DNA of 64,000 bases from Panagrolaimus kolymaensis (Eukaryota; Nematoda; Chromadorea; Rhabditida; Panagrolaimidae). Every line of letters starts with the position of its first letter. Position 1 is the stretch's first letter. The stretch lies in assembly GCA_028622995.1 (NCBI GenBank), contig JAJQJQ010000016.1:2418001-2482000 (forward strand), read 5' to 3'. The notes beneath the pieces were generated by a model. The model saw only the letters and a list, made by a program, of their open reading frames with translations. It was not told the DNA's origin and searched no databases. The translations under genes and the position numbers were made by a program. Shown here one piece after another: positions 49,013-62,100 of this stretch.

Positions 49013-50200
49013 ATGGCTTCAATTCGATCTCAGGTTACCGATTATTTAAAAAGTCTTGGTGGATCAACCATACAACAAAGATACCAACTAACTCAAATGA
49101 TTGATGCTGGTGGTTTTGGAGCAGTAAGCTTTATCTTCTTTTCTTTTTTTAAATAGGTTATACATATTTTAAAACTTTTCCTTAAATTTTTTTTTTTAGA
49201 TTTATCGTACAAAAGATTTGCATACAGGACTCGAAATGATAGCGAAGATTGAAGGAGCTAATTCAACTCTTGCAAAAAATGAAGCAAAAATTTTACAGGA
49301 ACTCAATAATGTTTTTCTTTTAAAAAATTCGAATGTTCAAGAACCAATTGCAAAATTTTATGGATATGTTGAAAATGAAAATTTTACGCTCTTGCTAATG
49401 GATCGTCTTGGTGCAAATATACGTGAACTAAAGAAATCATTATCAACTGATCGATTTTCAATTTCAACTTCTCTTTGGGTTTGTTCTAAGCTACTTGAAT
49501 CAATTCAATTTATTCATTCAAATGGAATCATACACGCTGATGTTAAACCTTCAAATTTTTGTATTGGTCTTGGAATACGTTCGCGTCAAATGTTTGTAAT
49601 TGATTTTGGTGTTGCAAGAAAATGCACTCTTTATCCAAAAAATAATGGAATTCGTGAAGCATCTTTTATTGGAACTCTTCGTTATGCTTCTCTTATGTCT
49701 CAAAAAGGTTTTGTAAGTTATAAATTTTCTTTAACCAAGCTATACAATTTAACTTCAAAGTTTTTAGGATGATGGAAAATTAGGTGATTTATGGAGCATT
49801 TATTTTACAACAATTGAAAATATTTTGGGTCAACTTCCATGGCGGTATGAACAAAATCGATGCCATATTATGTGGTATAAAGAACAACTTGAAGATCACG
49901 CTATTTCATCATGTCGCGTACTTCATCCTTGGTTTACTGCTCCCGGACCACCTCCGTCAATTCTTTATTTTCTCAAATTTTTACAAAAGGATACAGCTTT
50001 GGATGAAGAAATTAACTATCATCGAATCATTCACGCTATTGTAAGTTTTAAAAAAAATCAATTTTTAAACATAATAAAAGTTTTATTTTCAGAATTATGA
50101 CTTGAAAATGTTGGGCATTGAAAACCGATATCTCGATTGGGAAACTAAAGATTTCGAAGAAGATTATGTTGGAGAATACTGGATAAATCCTTATGTTTAA
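49013..50200 (+). CDS. CK1/TTBK-like protein kinase
   Basis: A small kinase of about 320 residues that is nearly all catalytic domain. The first exon gives MASIRSQVTDYLKSLG and the loop IDAGGFGA, which splices to IYRTKDLHTG. Lysine lies in EMIAKIEG, the catalytic loop is IIHADVKPSNFCIG, DFG is VIDFGVARK, then FIGTLRYASLMSQ, and GDLWSIYFTTIENILGQLPW. The CK1/tau-tubulin kinase signature (K.E, PSNF, GT.RYAS) is clear. The usual HRD arginine is alanine (HAD); the aspartate and lysine are kept, so activity remains possible. The CK1 superfamily is strongly expanded in nematodes, often germline-expressed, and this looks like one such member. There is no extension beyond a short acidic tail (EEDYVGEYWINPYV). 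Confidence 0.85.
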
Positions 50201-50721
50201 TATCATTTTTCTCAATTTTGTTTTCACTATGTAATAAATATGTAATATCAATAAATCTGTTTACAAATTATGTTCTTCGTTGAAAAGTAAGAAATATCAA
50301 AAGTTTGCCATAAAAACTACGATTTCTAGCAAGAATACAAGCAATAATTACGAAAAAATTGCAAAAAATATAGTTTTGAAGAAAACAGAAAAGCTTCAAA
50401 CAGTGAAAGCATTTCAAAAGATAACATTAAGAACAAAAAGAATCAGGCAGTGTTGAAAAACAAAATTCTCACGAAGTTTGAGAAAATGAAAGCAGCACTT
50501 CAAACAAAGTTCATCAAACTAAACTAACGCTACCATGCCAACTTATGGTGGTTATCAAAATAGTGACATCGATGTGAAGCAACCAACACTGAACCTTCTT
50601 TCTAATAAAGAAGATGTTGATTATAAAGTCAATAACTTTTTAAAGCGTTATTTTCATCTTTAGACCATACCATCCATCTTCATGCTCATTACTCTATGAA
50701 CCTTCAAAAAACGATCCTACA
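50201..50721. other. Region between CK1-like kinase and lysine-rich protein
   Basis: Contains the kinase 3' UTR and the unresolved 5' part of the next gene. A short frame starting MPTYGGYQNSDID at 50535 ends in a TAG at 50661-50663 that also forms a CTTTAG acceptor. The next gene's frame is open from 50664. No GT donor I tried joined MPTYGG to it in phase. Confidence 0.4.
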
Positions 50722-51015
50722 ATGGTTGCAGCAGGTCGAGCTGTTCAACGTCAGCCTTATTCATCTATATTTGTCAGTGATGGAGTTGTTCCTACAGAAG
50801 GACCCATAATTCACACGAAACCACTTTTACAAAATAAAGCTTTCAACAACATGAATGATGATGAATCAAATTCAAGAAAGAAAAATGGAAAGCGTCTGAG
50901 CAAAAAGAAACGTCATAGCGAAAATTTTGGATTTGATAGTTCAAAGAAATTTAAAAAGCACGACAGAAGTGCTCTTGATCATCTTGATGGTTACAAGAAA
51001 AGTAACAAAGCATAA
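50722..51015 (+). CDS. Lysine-rich hypothetical protein, 5' end uncertain
   Basis: At least 97 residues. The frame is open upstream to an acceptor at 50663 (PYHPSSCSLLYEPSKND before the first methionine), so the true protein is probably longer. The C-terminal half is strongly basic with NLS-like clusters (RKKNGKRLSKKKRHS, SSKKFKKHDR) and suggests a nuclear or nucleolar location. The N-terminal half is Pro/Ser/Val-rich (SSIFVSDGVVPTEGP). No family is recognised. It sits alone between the CK1-like kinase and DRG1 on the same strand, with an AATAAA at about 51099. Confidence 0.5.
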   Translation: MVAAGRAVQRQPYSSIFVSDGVVPTEGPIIHTKPLLQNKAFNNMNDDESNSRKKNGKRLSKKKRHSENFGFDSSKKFKKHDRSALDHLDGYKKSNKA

Positions 51016-51431
51016 TGTGAGAGAATGCAAACTCACAAACATTATTTTTAACAAGATATTGATATAAAAATTATTGATTTAAAACTTTATATGCATAAAT
51101 AAAGCAATTATTGTTTAATTTTTTGACACAAACAAAATAAAGTTATGCCATTTTTTGGTGGCGTTTAATAATTTTTGAATAATAAGCAGTAATGATTCCC
51201 TCTTTTTTTTTACATTAAAAAAGCTTTGACACTCTAAAAATAGGATTCATTACTTTGATGCGATTTGGTGCATGCAAAATGCGTTTCAAGCATTGCCTTC
51301 CAATGTTTTTTTTTGCGTTTCATTTTTTTTCTTCACTTTAGCAAAAAAAATTCATCCGATCTTTTTTAAATGTAATAATATTATTTTTTAGGTTATTGAA
51401 ATCACTGCTAAATTGCTAAATATCTCTCAAA
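51016..51431. promoter_or_regulatory. DRG1 upstream region
   Basis: About 415 non-coding bases with the 3' UTR of the lysine-rich gene, a copy of the 17-mer TTTTGACACAAACAAAA at 51121-51137, and an acceptor TTTTTTAG ending near 51391, about 40 bases before the DRG1 start. Confidence 0.4.
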
Positions 51432-52840
51432 ATGTCGATCCTTGCAAAGATCCAGGAAATTGAAACTGAAATGGCTAGAACCCAAAAAAATAAAGCGACC
51501 ATGGGTCATTTAGGTAAGTAATAATATTCCTTCAAATTTTATTACTTTGTATTGTCTTTTAGGTTTACTAAAGGCTCGTCTCGCTAAACTCCGTCGTGAA
51601 CTTATTACTCCTAAATCAGGAGGTGGTCAAGCTGGGGAAGGTTTCGATGTCGCTAAAACTGGGGATGCAAGAATTGGCTTCGTAGGATTTCCGTCAGTTG
51701 GCAAAAGTACTTTACTTTGCAATCTCGGTTTGTTGTTTTTGTTCGTCCATCAAAAAATCATACTCTATCTCTAATAAATCTATTTAGCTGGTGTATATTC
51801 TGAAGTTGCTGATTATGAATTCACTACTCTTACAACCGTTCCCGGTGTCATTCGTTACAAAGGTGCAAAAATTCAACTACTTGATCTTCCTGGTATCATT
51901 GAAGGTGCTAAAGATGGTAAAGGCCGTGGTAAACAAGTTATTGCTGTTGCACGAACATGTTCCATGATTTTACTAATATTGGATGTACAAAAACCTTTGC
52001 AACATAAAAAACTTATTGAATATGAATTGGAAGGTTTTGGAATTCGTCTCAATAAGCAGCCACCACCAATTTCTTTTAAAAAGGTTTTCATTTTCCATTT
52101 CATTTCATCTGAAAAAATTCTTATTATTATTCATTTTAGAAAGAGAAGGGTGGATTGAATTTGACAACACTTGTCCCTCAATCTGAGTTGGATTTGGAAA
52201 CCGTGAAGACCATTCTTTCGGAATATAAGCTCCACAACGCTGATATTACGCTCAAAGCTGATTGCACTACTGAAGACCTTATTGATGTTATTGAAGGGAA
52301 CCGTGTTTGTAAGTTTTTCTTTCTGAATATTTCTTCTTATCATTTTTATTCCTTTAGACATGCCTGCTATCTATGTTCTTAACAAAATCGACTCCATCAC
52401 TATCGAAGAATTGGACGTTATTTCTAAGATTCCTCATTGTGTTCCCATCTCTGCTCACCATAAATGGAACTTTGATGAACTTTTGGAAAAGATGTGGGAT
52501 TACTTGGATCTTGTTCGTGTCTATACCAAGCCTAAAGGTCAAATGCCTGATTATTCATCACCAATTGTTTTAAATAGTCAAAAATGCTCGGTGGAAGATT
52601 TTTGTATGAAAATTCACAAATCATTGGCAAAGGATTTTAAACATGCTGTAGTTTGGGGTTTGTTTTATCATTTTTTGTGTGGTGATAAACGGTGTAATTT
52701 TTTAGGAAAATCTGTCAAATACAATCCTCAGAGGGTCGGAAAAGAACATGTTTTATTTGATGAAGATGTAAGCTTTAATTAAGTTTTATTCAATTCTAAT
52801 TTTTCTTATTCAGGTTGTACAAATCGTCAAAAAAGTTTGA
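51432..52840 (+). CDS. DRG1: Developmentally regulated GTP-binding protein 1 (DRG1)
   Basis: Six or so exons encode about 365 residues, the family length. The N-terminal helix-turn-helix reads [17 protein letters not shown], followed by [13 protein letters not shown]. The GTPase has G1 [12 protein letters not shown], the switch with [14 protein letters not shown]3 [11 protein letters not shown] and G4 VLNKIDS. The C-terminal TGS domain is [16 protein letters not shown] to [12 protein letters not shown]. The DRG1-type insert with KGG (KEKGGLN) is kept. DRG1 is a cytosolic translation-associated GTPase stabilised by DFRP1. All motifs are intact, and the stop is in a last exon of eight codons plus stop. 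Confidence 0.96.
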
Positions 52841-53254
52841 TATTATCTCTTGGTTCTTTTGGAGTTTTAATTTTAATAATTGTTATTTTTCTTTGGTAGA
52901 AAAAATTGGTTATAAATAAACGGTTTTGCTAAATTTTATATTATATTTCTTAACATTTTATTGAAACGAGACTAAATACATCAGTCAAAATTGAAAATAT
53001 TTGAATATGTATGCATAATTTGAAAGAATGCATATGGAAGGAATTGGGTAAAGATTGACACGTACTCAAGTAAAAAAAAGAATCTCAGCGTAATTAATGA
53101 CAACATTTGGTATAAAATAAACTGAATGACAAGTATTTGAGTGAATAAAAAAGTTCTATGAAACAATAACAGAGAAAAAAAAATGAGACCAACTAAATTA
53201 AATAGACATAAATTTATTTATACATAATATTAAAGATGCGATACAAAATTAATT
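52841..53254. other. Convergent 3' region, DRG1 / NDRG
   Basis: Non-coding, with an ATAAATAAA poly(A)-type motif near 52912 and A runs. No gene is seen. Confidence 0.45.
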
Positions 53255-54702
53255 TTAAAAAGCTGCTTCAACTTCATTGATATTTTCACAGATAGTAGTT
53301 GTAGCAGTCAAACCACCTTGTTGAGAAGCTTCAAGACGTTTGATCAATGCTAAGACATTCAAGGATGGGACTAAAAAAGAAAAACTAATTAAGATTTATA
53401 ATTCAAAAAACATACAGTAACCAAGGCCTTGCAAAAACAAAAGAATTGCTTCAGTAACTTTTTCTGGTTTTTCATCAAGTACGAGTCCACAAGAGTCAGA
53501 AATCTGAAAAATACTTTTAATTAAATATCGTTAAAACAAATAAAGCATACTTTAACCCAATCACTTTTAGCGGGATCAAGCTTGGTGTTAACATTAACAG
53601 TATCATCAACAAAGGCTGAACGAGCTCCAACTAATTGAAGAACGGGAACATTAACAAGCTTTGGACCATTTGTTCCATCACGAGAGAAAACAATTGGTGT
53701 ACGGCTAAAAAAATTAATTAGAAAGTGAAGCAAAAAAAGGAAAACAAACTTTAAATAACTTTCAACAAAAGCAGCCAAGTTTCCAGGATTTGGTAAATGA
53801 TTGAAGAAAGAGCGATATTGGCGGACGATGTCTTCATTAGATTCATCCATGCGTTTACCAAAGTGATGCCACATTAAATAATCAATGGTGAATGCAGTCA
53901 TTTTATGAGATCGAAGATAATTAATATTTACTGTAAAATCGACAAATTATATATTTTTATTAGAATAATAAGGATCACCCTTCTCATATGCCCATTCCAG
54001 CCATCCAGCTTTATCTGCACAACAATTAACCAAGATTAAAGCATCAACCTTTTTTTGATTCATAAGCTGAAAGTTTTTGTTATTTTTCTTTACACAAAAA
54101 AAAAATGAGCTTACCGTATATCGAAGCATGATATTGGCTCCGGCACCAATTCCAAACCCAATAAAAGTTTTAAATTGGAAATGATTGACAACACTTTGAA
54201 CAATAGTTGGCATTGATTCCATTGATGGAAATACGTAGCTAAAAGCGAAATTCAATCATAATACCTATGTAAAAAGAATGAACCTACTTGTCAGGTAAAG
54301 GTTTAGCATCCATTTCTTGTCCAGGAGCATTGATGTTGTAGACGCAAAATTTTTCAGAAAATTCGGATACAGTACCAAATTGAAAGAAATTTTGGAAGTT
54401 ATTATCCGCTAAAAGTGTTATAAAAATAAATAAAATAAACTAAAGGTTTGAATACTTACCATCCATTCCTAAATCATGGAAAGTAACAATTGGATGACGC
54501 TTTCGATCTCCATAAATTGAAACTTTTACAAGACCATAACTTGTTGGAACTTTTTCCTAAAAACTGTCTTTAATCATCTTATAAAAAGAAGTTATAATTA
54601 AAATGGCCTAAAATTTATAAAATTACAAACCTCAATACCAACATTGTTCATTAAAGGTTCAGCATCCGAAGAAAATGGAAATACACCTAGTTCGACTGAC
54701 AT
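53255..54702 (-). CDS. NDRG-family alpha/beta-hydrolase-like protein
   Basis: Starts at MSVELGVFPF and ends NINEVEAAF, about 340 residues. NDRG features in order: TSYGLVKVSIYGDRKRHPIV, FHDLGMDADNNFQNFFQF, FCVYNINAPGQEMDAKPLP, then FPSMESMPTIVQSVVNHF and FIGFGIGAGANIMLRY where a hydrolase would have its nucleophile elbow. ADKAGWLEWAYEKGD, FFNHLPNPGNLAAFVESY and NTKLDPAKSDWVK follow. The elbow is GIGAGA with no serine or cysteine nucleophile, as in other NDRG proteins, which are considered non-enzymatic. NDRGs act in stress responses, differentiation and vesicle trafficking. Compared with NDRG1 it lacks the long phosphorylated C-terminal repeats. It diverges from the SKI3-like gene with about 300 bases between. 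Confidence 0.88.
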
Positions 54703-54999
54703 GATTTGACTGCTCTCAAGAATGACTTTTTTCAGCAATGAAAAAAAAAATACGAAAATGAAGTTTTTTTAGAAAAACTTTATTCACGGAAGCAACGAAG
54801 AAAAAAAAAGCAATCAATGAAAATAAGCTTGCTTTTCGTTCAAAACTTCACCGACAGAAGAAACATGTGAGGCGAGCTTCATCATCAATGTGAAGTACTT
54901 CATTGGCAAAATGTTATTCTCTGATAAATTGCGATAATTAATAAAACTTTTAGTAATATTTTTAGTTTGGTTATTCCATTGCTTTATTTATCTATAGAT
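54703..54999. promoter_or_regulatory. Divergent promoter, NDRG / TTC37
   Basis: 297 non-coding bases between divergent starts. An acceptor TCTATAG lies two bases before the TTC37 start codon. Confidence 0.4.
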
Positions 55000-57900
55000 A
55001 TGTCTCTAAAAGCTATCGCTAATTTAGTTAAAACTGCAAAATATGATGAAGCTGAAAAAGAAATTCAGGTAAGATTGTTAGGTTTATGGTTGATATACAT
55101 AAATAAAAGTTTTCAGGCTATTGAAAAAGCAGGAAATGGAACATTAAATTTATTCCTTCTTGGAATGAAAGTGGCTACAGAAATGGATAAATTTAATACA
55201 GCTATTCATTATCTTAATAAAGCTAAAGAGCTTGATCCAAATAATTCTGAAATTATTCGAGCTGAATGTGCAATTTATGAAAAGTTTCCTGAAAATTTTA
55301 CGAAGGATCAAATTCATATTTTTGATAAGGTTATAAATGATGAAAAGTAAGGGCTATTTTTTAATTTTTGACTTTAATTTTCTCGAGTGAATTAGGACTT
55401 CAAATGAAAAGAAACAAAGATTGCAAAAGATTAAATGGATTGCATTAATACGTTTGCGGCTTTTTGCTGAATTTCGACAACCTAAAGATTATCTCGAAGC
55501 TCTGAAAGATCCTGATGTTTGCATTTTTATTATGGAAAAATCATTATCTGAAAAGAAAATACCCATCGATATAGTACGAGCCTTAACATTCTTATTATTC
55601 TTTATTGCCATATTTTAGGTTCAAAGTGCTTTTCTTAATTGTAAAGATAAATTTTCTGAAAAAGAGCATCTTCATGGTACTTTATTATTCTTTAATGATC
55701 GTCGTTTTGATGACTTTGCACTTGAACATGCATGTCGCTTTGGATGCAAGAATTCTGAGATTGCTAACTCAGTATTCTCTAAAATTGCAATTGAACTTAT
55801 TCAATTTGATAAAATGCCCATTGTTTTATCTGAAGCTGTTAAGATGGAAGGCTTTGTGGAAGAGGGAAAACCTATGACTGATTGGATTTCTCATTTGTTT
55901 GCTTTTGAAATTGCTCAAGCATATGATTCTTTATCAAAACTTTCACCGGATGATTACCATACATGGCCTTATTGTGGTCTTGCATTTTATACATTTCTCA
56001 AAACTCATCAATTTGCTAAAGTTTTAAAAGTTTATCGATCAAATCTTTCTAATTTTCCTGATTTGGAAATATTCAAAATTTTGGAAATTGATGCTGTTTT
56101 TGAAAGTTGCGGCGACAAAAGTGAATTAAAACAACTGCTTCGAATGATAGAAAATTCCAATTTTCCCCAAAATAAAAAGGTTATCGAAATTCAACTTCGT
56201 GCAAAAATTTTGCTTGGAAAAACAAATGAAAATGAAATTCAATCATCTGATTTGTCACCCGAAATAAAATCAGAACTTTTGGCTGAATTTTATTTTGCAT
56301 ATAAAAATTATCCAAATGCTCAACGGTTTGCCCAACAATGCCTTGAACAAATTGAGAATGGTTCTAATGAATTTTGGAGAGCTCGGCTTATTTTAGCAAA
56401 ACTCAAGTGGATAGTTGAAGAAGAATTTGATGAAGCTGAAAATGATTTAAGGAATTTATATTCTCAAAACCCCTTTGTTGCAGATATCCTTGCTTCCATG
56501 GCTGAATTTTATATTGCTGTTGAAGAACTTGAATCTGCTAAACAACTTATTAATCACGCAATTTTATTAAATCCATCCAATAGAGATTTTCGAGAACTTC
56601 GAGATAAAATTTATGAATTACTTGTAGGTTTTTTTTTGAAATTTATCCTTTATTACACCACTTTTTTAAGGGATTATCCATCGAAGAAAGAATTCAAAAT
56701 CTTAACCAATATATTATATTAAAACCATATAGCATGTGGGCTGTTCGACATGTAACTGTACTTGAAATACAAAGTGGAAGATTTGAAGAAGCTATAAATA
56801 AATTACGTCGGGTTATTCATGCTTTACCTGATGACGTTGATATTGAAGTTAGGAAAAGTGCTGCAGATATTTGGGCTTATGTCGGTTTGGTGAATTTTCA
56901 TCGAGGACAAGCAAAATCGGCTATGTATGCCTTCGAAGCGGCTGTAAGCTTTGAACCAGAAAATCCAAGCTTTTTGCTTCAAGTAAGCTTTTCAATTATT
57001 TTCTCAAAAACTTTTTACAATTTGTTTTATTTAGCTCGCACTCACTCAAAAAAGTCTTTACAAATTTGAGGAAGTGTTTCAAACACTAAAAAAGCTTCGT
57101 TCCATTCAAACATCTCCTCAAATTCATAAACATGGAAACTTAGTTTTTATTGAATCTGTTGCATTATTCGCAGCTCATCTAATTCCAGGCAAAGCTCAGT
57201 TGCATCAACTTTTAATTTTCTTTAAAATTGTTGGTTCAATGAAAATTTCTGAATGGTATTCATCTCGGGTTTTATCCCTTTCAATTGCAAATGCATTGGC
57301 CCTTCTTCGACAATATAATAATAATATCATCGTCGCATTTCTTTCTGAAACTTCTGAATTTTCAAAGAAATGTGGTATTTCAAAGAAGGAAGAAATTTTG
57401 AATGTTGAAATTGCTTTAATGTTGAATCTTCTTTCAACGGAACAAAATATTGGAATCATAAATGAAACCGGTGTTCGAATTTTGGCTTATGCGATTGAAA
57501 AAAAATCGAGTAATTTAGCAGAAATGTAAGTTTTTCTTTTATTTAAAAAGGCCACCAATCATTTTTCCCCATAAATTTAATTCATAATTTTTATGATCAC
57601 ATTTTGTTGAAACTACTTTATATTACCAAAAATTTTAGTGCTCGTCGATTTTTCCGGAAAGCTATTCTTTTACCTGGTCAAAATTCTTTTGATCGTTCTA
57701 TTATTTACGTAAATCTCGGACTTACATTTTGTGTTGGAACAGAAAAAAAATATGATAAAGCTTTACATTGCTTTCTTCGATCGCTTCAATTAGACAAACA
57801 CAATCCATCGGCTCTTTCCAATATTGGATTCATATGTTTAAAAACAAATAACGTAATTTATTCTTATTTTCTATTGCCTTTTTACATAATTAAAGTTTCA

Positions 57901-59044
57901 GATAGAGGATTCTATTCAAGCTTTCAATGCTGCTCATATTTTAGAACCCCTTCAAGTTGAACATTGGTGTGGTCGAGGAATTTTAGGTGAACTCAAAGAA
58001 AATTCTAACATCACAGAAATTATGAATAATTTCCAACATTCATTATCTATTAAACCTTGCGTAATTTTTTTTCTTTTTGCATTTGCTTTATTCTTCCCCA
58101 TTTTTTTAGCTCCAAGCAGTTGAAGCATTCGCTTATTATTTGGTTAAAGCAAAATCATTAAACCAATCACGGAATAAATTTGATTTTGATTTTACTTCAA
58201 TCAAACATTTGCTTCGTTAGTTTTTTTTATTGTTTTTTGAATCGTTTTTAGAAAATTGTTTTTAAGATGTCAATGAACATTCTGATGAATTAATGTATTC
58301 CATGGCCATTTTTGCCGAACATTTCCGCCATTTTGATGCAGCTGCTTATCTAATTGATAAAGCTTCAGTAAAATTAAATGTTTTGGAAGATACAAAAATG
58401 CGAATTCAAACGTAATTTTCTTTTTTTATTTAGAATGTCCTACTTTTATTCTTTTTTTAGAGCTTCTCATTCTTTAATTTTCAATGCCTCTTCGAAGAAT
58501 GGACTTCAAAGATTAATTAAAATATTCCATGGTTCTCTTCCAGAAGCTATAATTGCTTCTGGCTCTAAACCAATATTACTTATAAAATATCTTTTACATT
58601 CTATTGCTTACGATGAATGGATAACATTTTGGAAATTTTTTCGCGCAAGATTTTATCCTCTTTTAGTTGGATTTGTTAATGTATTAGAAATGGTAACACA
58701 TTAAAATGTCTTATTTTGTCTGACAATATTTTTTTTAGGATTCCTATTGGAGTCGAGGAATCATCGCCACTCTTCGTACTAGTCGTCCACCTCATGCTTT
58801 GCTTGAAGTATTTCCTTTAAAAACACCAAAACATGATTTTGCTTCAACTTCTCGCCCTCGGGAAGATGAAAATGCTTTTAAGAAATTTGATCCAGCAGTC
58901 GGTCCTCTTTATAAACTTTTAGCTTTAAAGAAAGCTGAAAATGATTTAAACAAAGATAATTCTGACAGTAATGAAGATATGTTTTTAATTTTGCCTCCTC
59001 AAATTCAAGAAGTTGAAAATGGTGAAAATGAAAACGAAGATTAA
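55000..59044 (+). CDS. SKIC3: TTC37/SKI3-like TPR protein
   Basis: About fourteen exons encode a protein of more than 1,100 residues made almost entirely of TPR-type helical repeats. Recognisable units include FNTAIHYLNKAKELDPNNSE, LESAKQLINHAILLNPSN, RGQAKSAMYAFEAAVSFEPE, YDKALHCFLRSLQLDKHNPS and SIQAFNAAHILEPLQ. The start MSLKAIANLVKTAKYDEAEK resembles the TTC37 opening, and the C-terminal half follows its repeat order. TTC37/SKI3 is the scaffold of the SKI complex, which feeds cytoplasmic mRNA to the exosome. The acidic tail (NSDSNEDMF, EVENGENENED) is not typical. It is shorter than human TTC37 (1,564 residues). Other long TPR scaffolds are possible, so the call rests on architecture and terminal similarity. 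Confidence 0.65.
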
Positions 59045-59396
59045 TTTTTTACAATATTGATTTATTTTTTGTTGATGTATTTGTGTGAAAATAAATTTAA
59101 TTTAAAAAAACTATTGTACGTATTTGTTATAGTTAAAGAAAAACTGTCATTGTGAAGCATTTATCACAAATTTTTTGTGGTGGTTAAGAGAGGAATCATA
59201 ATTCCGATTTAATTTTTAAATTGCTATTAAAAAAATGTTAATATTTAATAAATAAAAATTTGCTCAATTTCTGATTTCTTTAGTAGTCAATGTAATGTGT
59301 AAAAGATCGAATCACAAAAAACAAATTTTTATACTAAAGAAAAACATAATAAACGGTAACATGAAAATGAAAATAAACGAAACAGCATAATTAAAA
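59045..59396. other. Convergent 3' region, TTC37 / NUP107
   Basis: Non-coding 3' UTR sequence with AATAAA signals. No further structure is recognised. Confidence 0.45.
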
Positions 59397-62100
59397 TCAT
59401 TCTTCAGAGTTTACGGCAAGAACATAAGCCGATTTTGAGATCTCAGCAATGAGTTTACGCAAGGAATCTTTACTAAGATGCTAAAACAATAATTTATGTT
59501 AATAGGTGGAAAAAATGGATAATATGCTTTTTGAAATCTTTAAAGCTCTATTAATTAGTACTTTGGAATAATTTAATTTTTATGTTAAATAAAAACTTAC
59601 AACATAGAGATCATATCGATTGTCCATTAGAAGGTTTGCGACTTTAATGACTTCTTGATCTTTATGACTATCACGATAAAGTGTGATTAACATAGTAATC
59701 GAATAATAAAGATAGCGTTCATGAATTTGTTTAAGTTTTGTTACACGAATGTTATGCTCATCAATATCTTCAACGTCGTTCAAATCCAAACAACATGTAA
59801 ACCAAGTTGAAGCTTGTTGTAAAAGCTTAAGAATTTGTTGAACAACAACATTTTGATATTGTTCACAATCTTTTATATGTGTGGAAATTTTACTCAAAGC
59901 TTGATTCATCTGTCGCTCATATTCAGCTTTTTGAACTATGTCAAGTTTGGCATATTCAGCATCAGAAAGTTTTTTTGGCCGTTCGGGAATTTCTTCATTT
60001 ACTCGTTGCTGCCATAATGAAAATTTTTCCATAATTTCTAGATAAAGTAAATAACTATTGTATTCACGTTGTTGGTCTTGAATTCGACGGATGAGAGCTT
60101 TGTTTTCTTCAGTTGATGACAGATTATTAATAATTTCAGTGGTTTCTACAGTAAGATTTTGAGGAGCGATTGCAAGAAGTTCCATGGCTTCTGCATAACG
60201 ATCTCTTTCTGTAACAAAAAAATAATACTTTCTTGGCTCTTTAGTTCAAATTAACTCACCAAAAAGTTCTCTTAATAGATTGTTACATTCCATTAAAGCT
60301 TCAAAACCTGTTTCTTCGGGTGAAATTAACAAGAATTTCCAGATATTTAATAATTGTGCGATAGAATCAGAAATCTTTTGAGTATCATCTAATGGATTTT
60401 CACGTTTTGCTTTTGCATAAACTTCAGTGCAAAGTTTTCCAACATCATATTTAACTTCTGCAGCAGCTTTTAAAACGTCGATACGCATAGACTCTCCATT
60501 AATATCTAAAAAAAGGTTTTAAAGTTCAACGTAATTCGAAAATTCATTTTAAAAAAGTTACCATAAAGAAAGTCAACCATTTCCTTTTGGGCCTGATCAT
60601 CATCCAATTTTGATAAATAAAAAGGTACAATTGTAAACATATCCAAAGCTATGAGCATTTTACTATAGTGAAGCATAATTTCATTAGCTTTAGATTTATC
60701 GCAATTATATTCTCCATATTTAATTAACAAAACAAGATGAGCATAAAGTCTTAGCTTATTAGGATCTGGAGAATCGGAGGAAATATCTGCGTGTGCAAGA
60801 TTAACAACTTCTTCAAAATTATTTGCTGCTAAATTTCCAATTATTTTAAAGAAAATACTGTCACAATGAGCAGAAAAAGCCGAAAATACAGATTTGATAC
60901 TTTTCGATATTTCTTCACTTTCTTTAAAATTTTTGAGAAGTTCACCATCATTAAGATTTCTTGATTGAATTATTTCTTCATCAAGAATTCCTTCTACAGC
61001 GCAATTAATATACGACCAAAGAATATCATCAGGACTTTCAGCATATGAAAGGAGAGCAGCAAGATTACCAGAAAGGGTTGCCCAAATACATCGATCAACA
61101 TCCGATATACCACTATCTGGCTAAAAGCAAACAAAGTTTACGAAAACACAAAAAAATATTCTTACGAGATTAAAAATCATTGCTGCAGTATTTTTAAAGT
61201 GTATGCGAGCTACAGGGTAATTATAATTATTAGCCATGGGATTACAAGGAGTTGAATCAGGATCAGTAATCGCTTGACGAATTTGTATAAATGCTTTAAG
61301 GGAAGGTAAGCCTGTTTGTTCGACAAGTTCATTTAAGCCAGTTGATCGTCCGCATCTAAGAAGACAAAAGAAAATTCCTTTAATTCGTTCCAAATTTTTT
61401 GCATCATCTTCAGAAAGCTGGTCCAAGTAACATGAATCAAGGTGAGCAAATTTTTTTTGTAATGCTGTTTGAGAGCTAAAAATATTTAAATATTAACTAA
61501 TTGTGCTTTTAATATTTTAAACCAACAAAGCATGGTCGATATTGCTAATATGTTCAACTTCTTTAATCAGCTGACTAAATCCAAGGGGATCTTGAAAAGA
61601 TGATTCTTCACTCCAATGCAAAAGAGTCACTAAACGTCGAAACTCAGCCTTTTCATTGAATAATTTTTTCAAAACCGAAGAGCATTCATCATTTTGTTGG
61701 GCAATCAATTCCGCATGAAAAAGTTTAAAAATGAGATCAAAAAGGTTTCTTTCAACTTTAAGTGAAGCTACAATTGCATCAATTCGGCCATCATGTTTAC
61801 GGCGAGTTTCAAAAGTTCTTTCAAATATTTGTACACCGTTTGATGCAATATCTTTCAATCCATTAACAATTTCTTCAAATGAGGCCCCAGTAAAACACGC
61901 CGAATGATAGTCATCAAATATAGATTGACAAACTAAAATTCACTTTCTTTTTATTTAACTATCAAAAACAAAATAATCTTACTTTCACTAAATATATCCG
62001 TTTGATCAGCATTAAAAAATTGAGATGTATAAAAGGTGGAGCTATTTCTGTTACCGGAAGATGAAACACCCGAATTATTTATAAATGACCGAGCGTCCAT
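59397..62100 (-). CDS. NUP107: Nuclear pore scaffold nucleoporin NUP107
   Basis: Begins MDARSFINNSGVSSSGN and ends AYVLAVNSEE, about 780 residues in roughly eleven exons. It is an all-helical alpha-solenoid. Blocks that fit NUP107 are GIFFCLLRCGRSTGLNEL, ALLSYAESPDDILWSYIN, MLHYSKMLIALDMFTIVPFY and the C-terminal ITMLITLYRDSHKDQEVIKV with VANLLMDNRYDLY. NUP107 is part of the Y-complex that forms the nuclear-pore ring and also acts at kinetochores; the C. elegans counterpart is NPP-5. The short Ser/Asn-rich N-terminus is less extended than in vertebrates. No disrupted exon was seen. Confidence 0.85.

Noticed and set aside
50535..50663. Short frame MPTYGGYQNSDID as first exon of the lysine-rich gene
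   Set aside because: None of its GT donors gives the phase needed by the downstream exon, so it was not joined; left as an open question.
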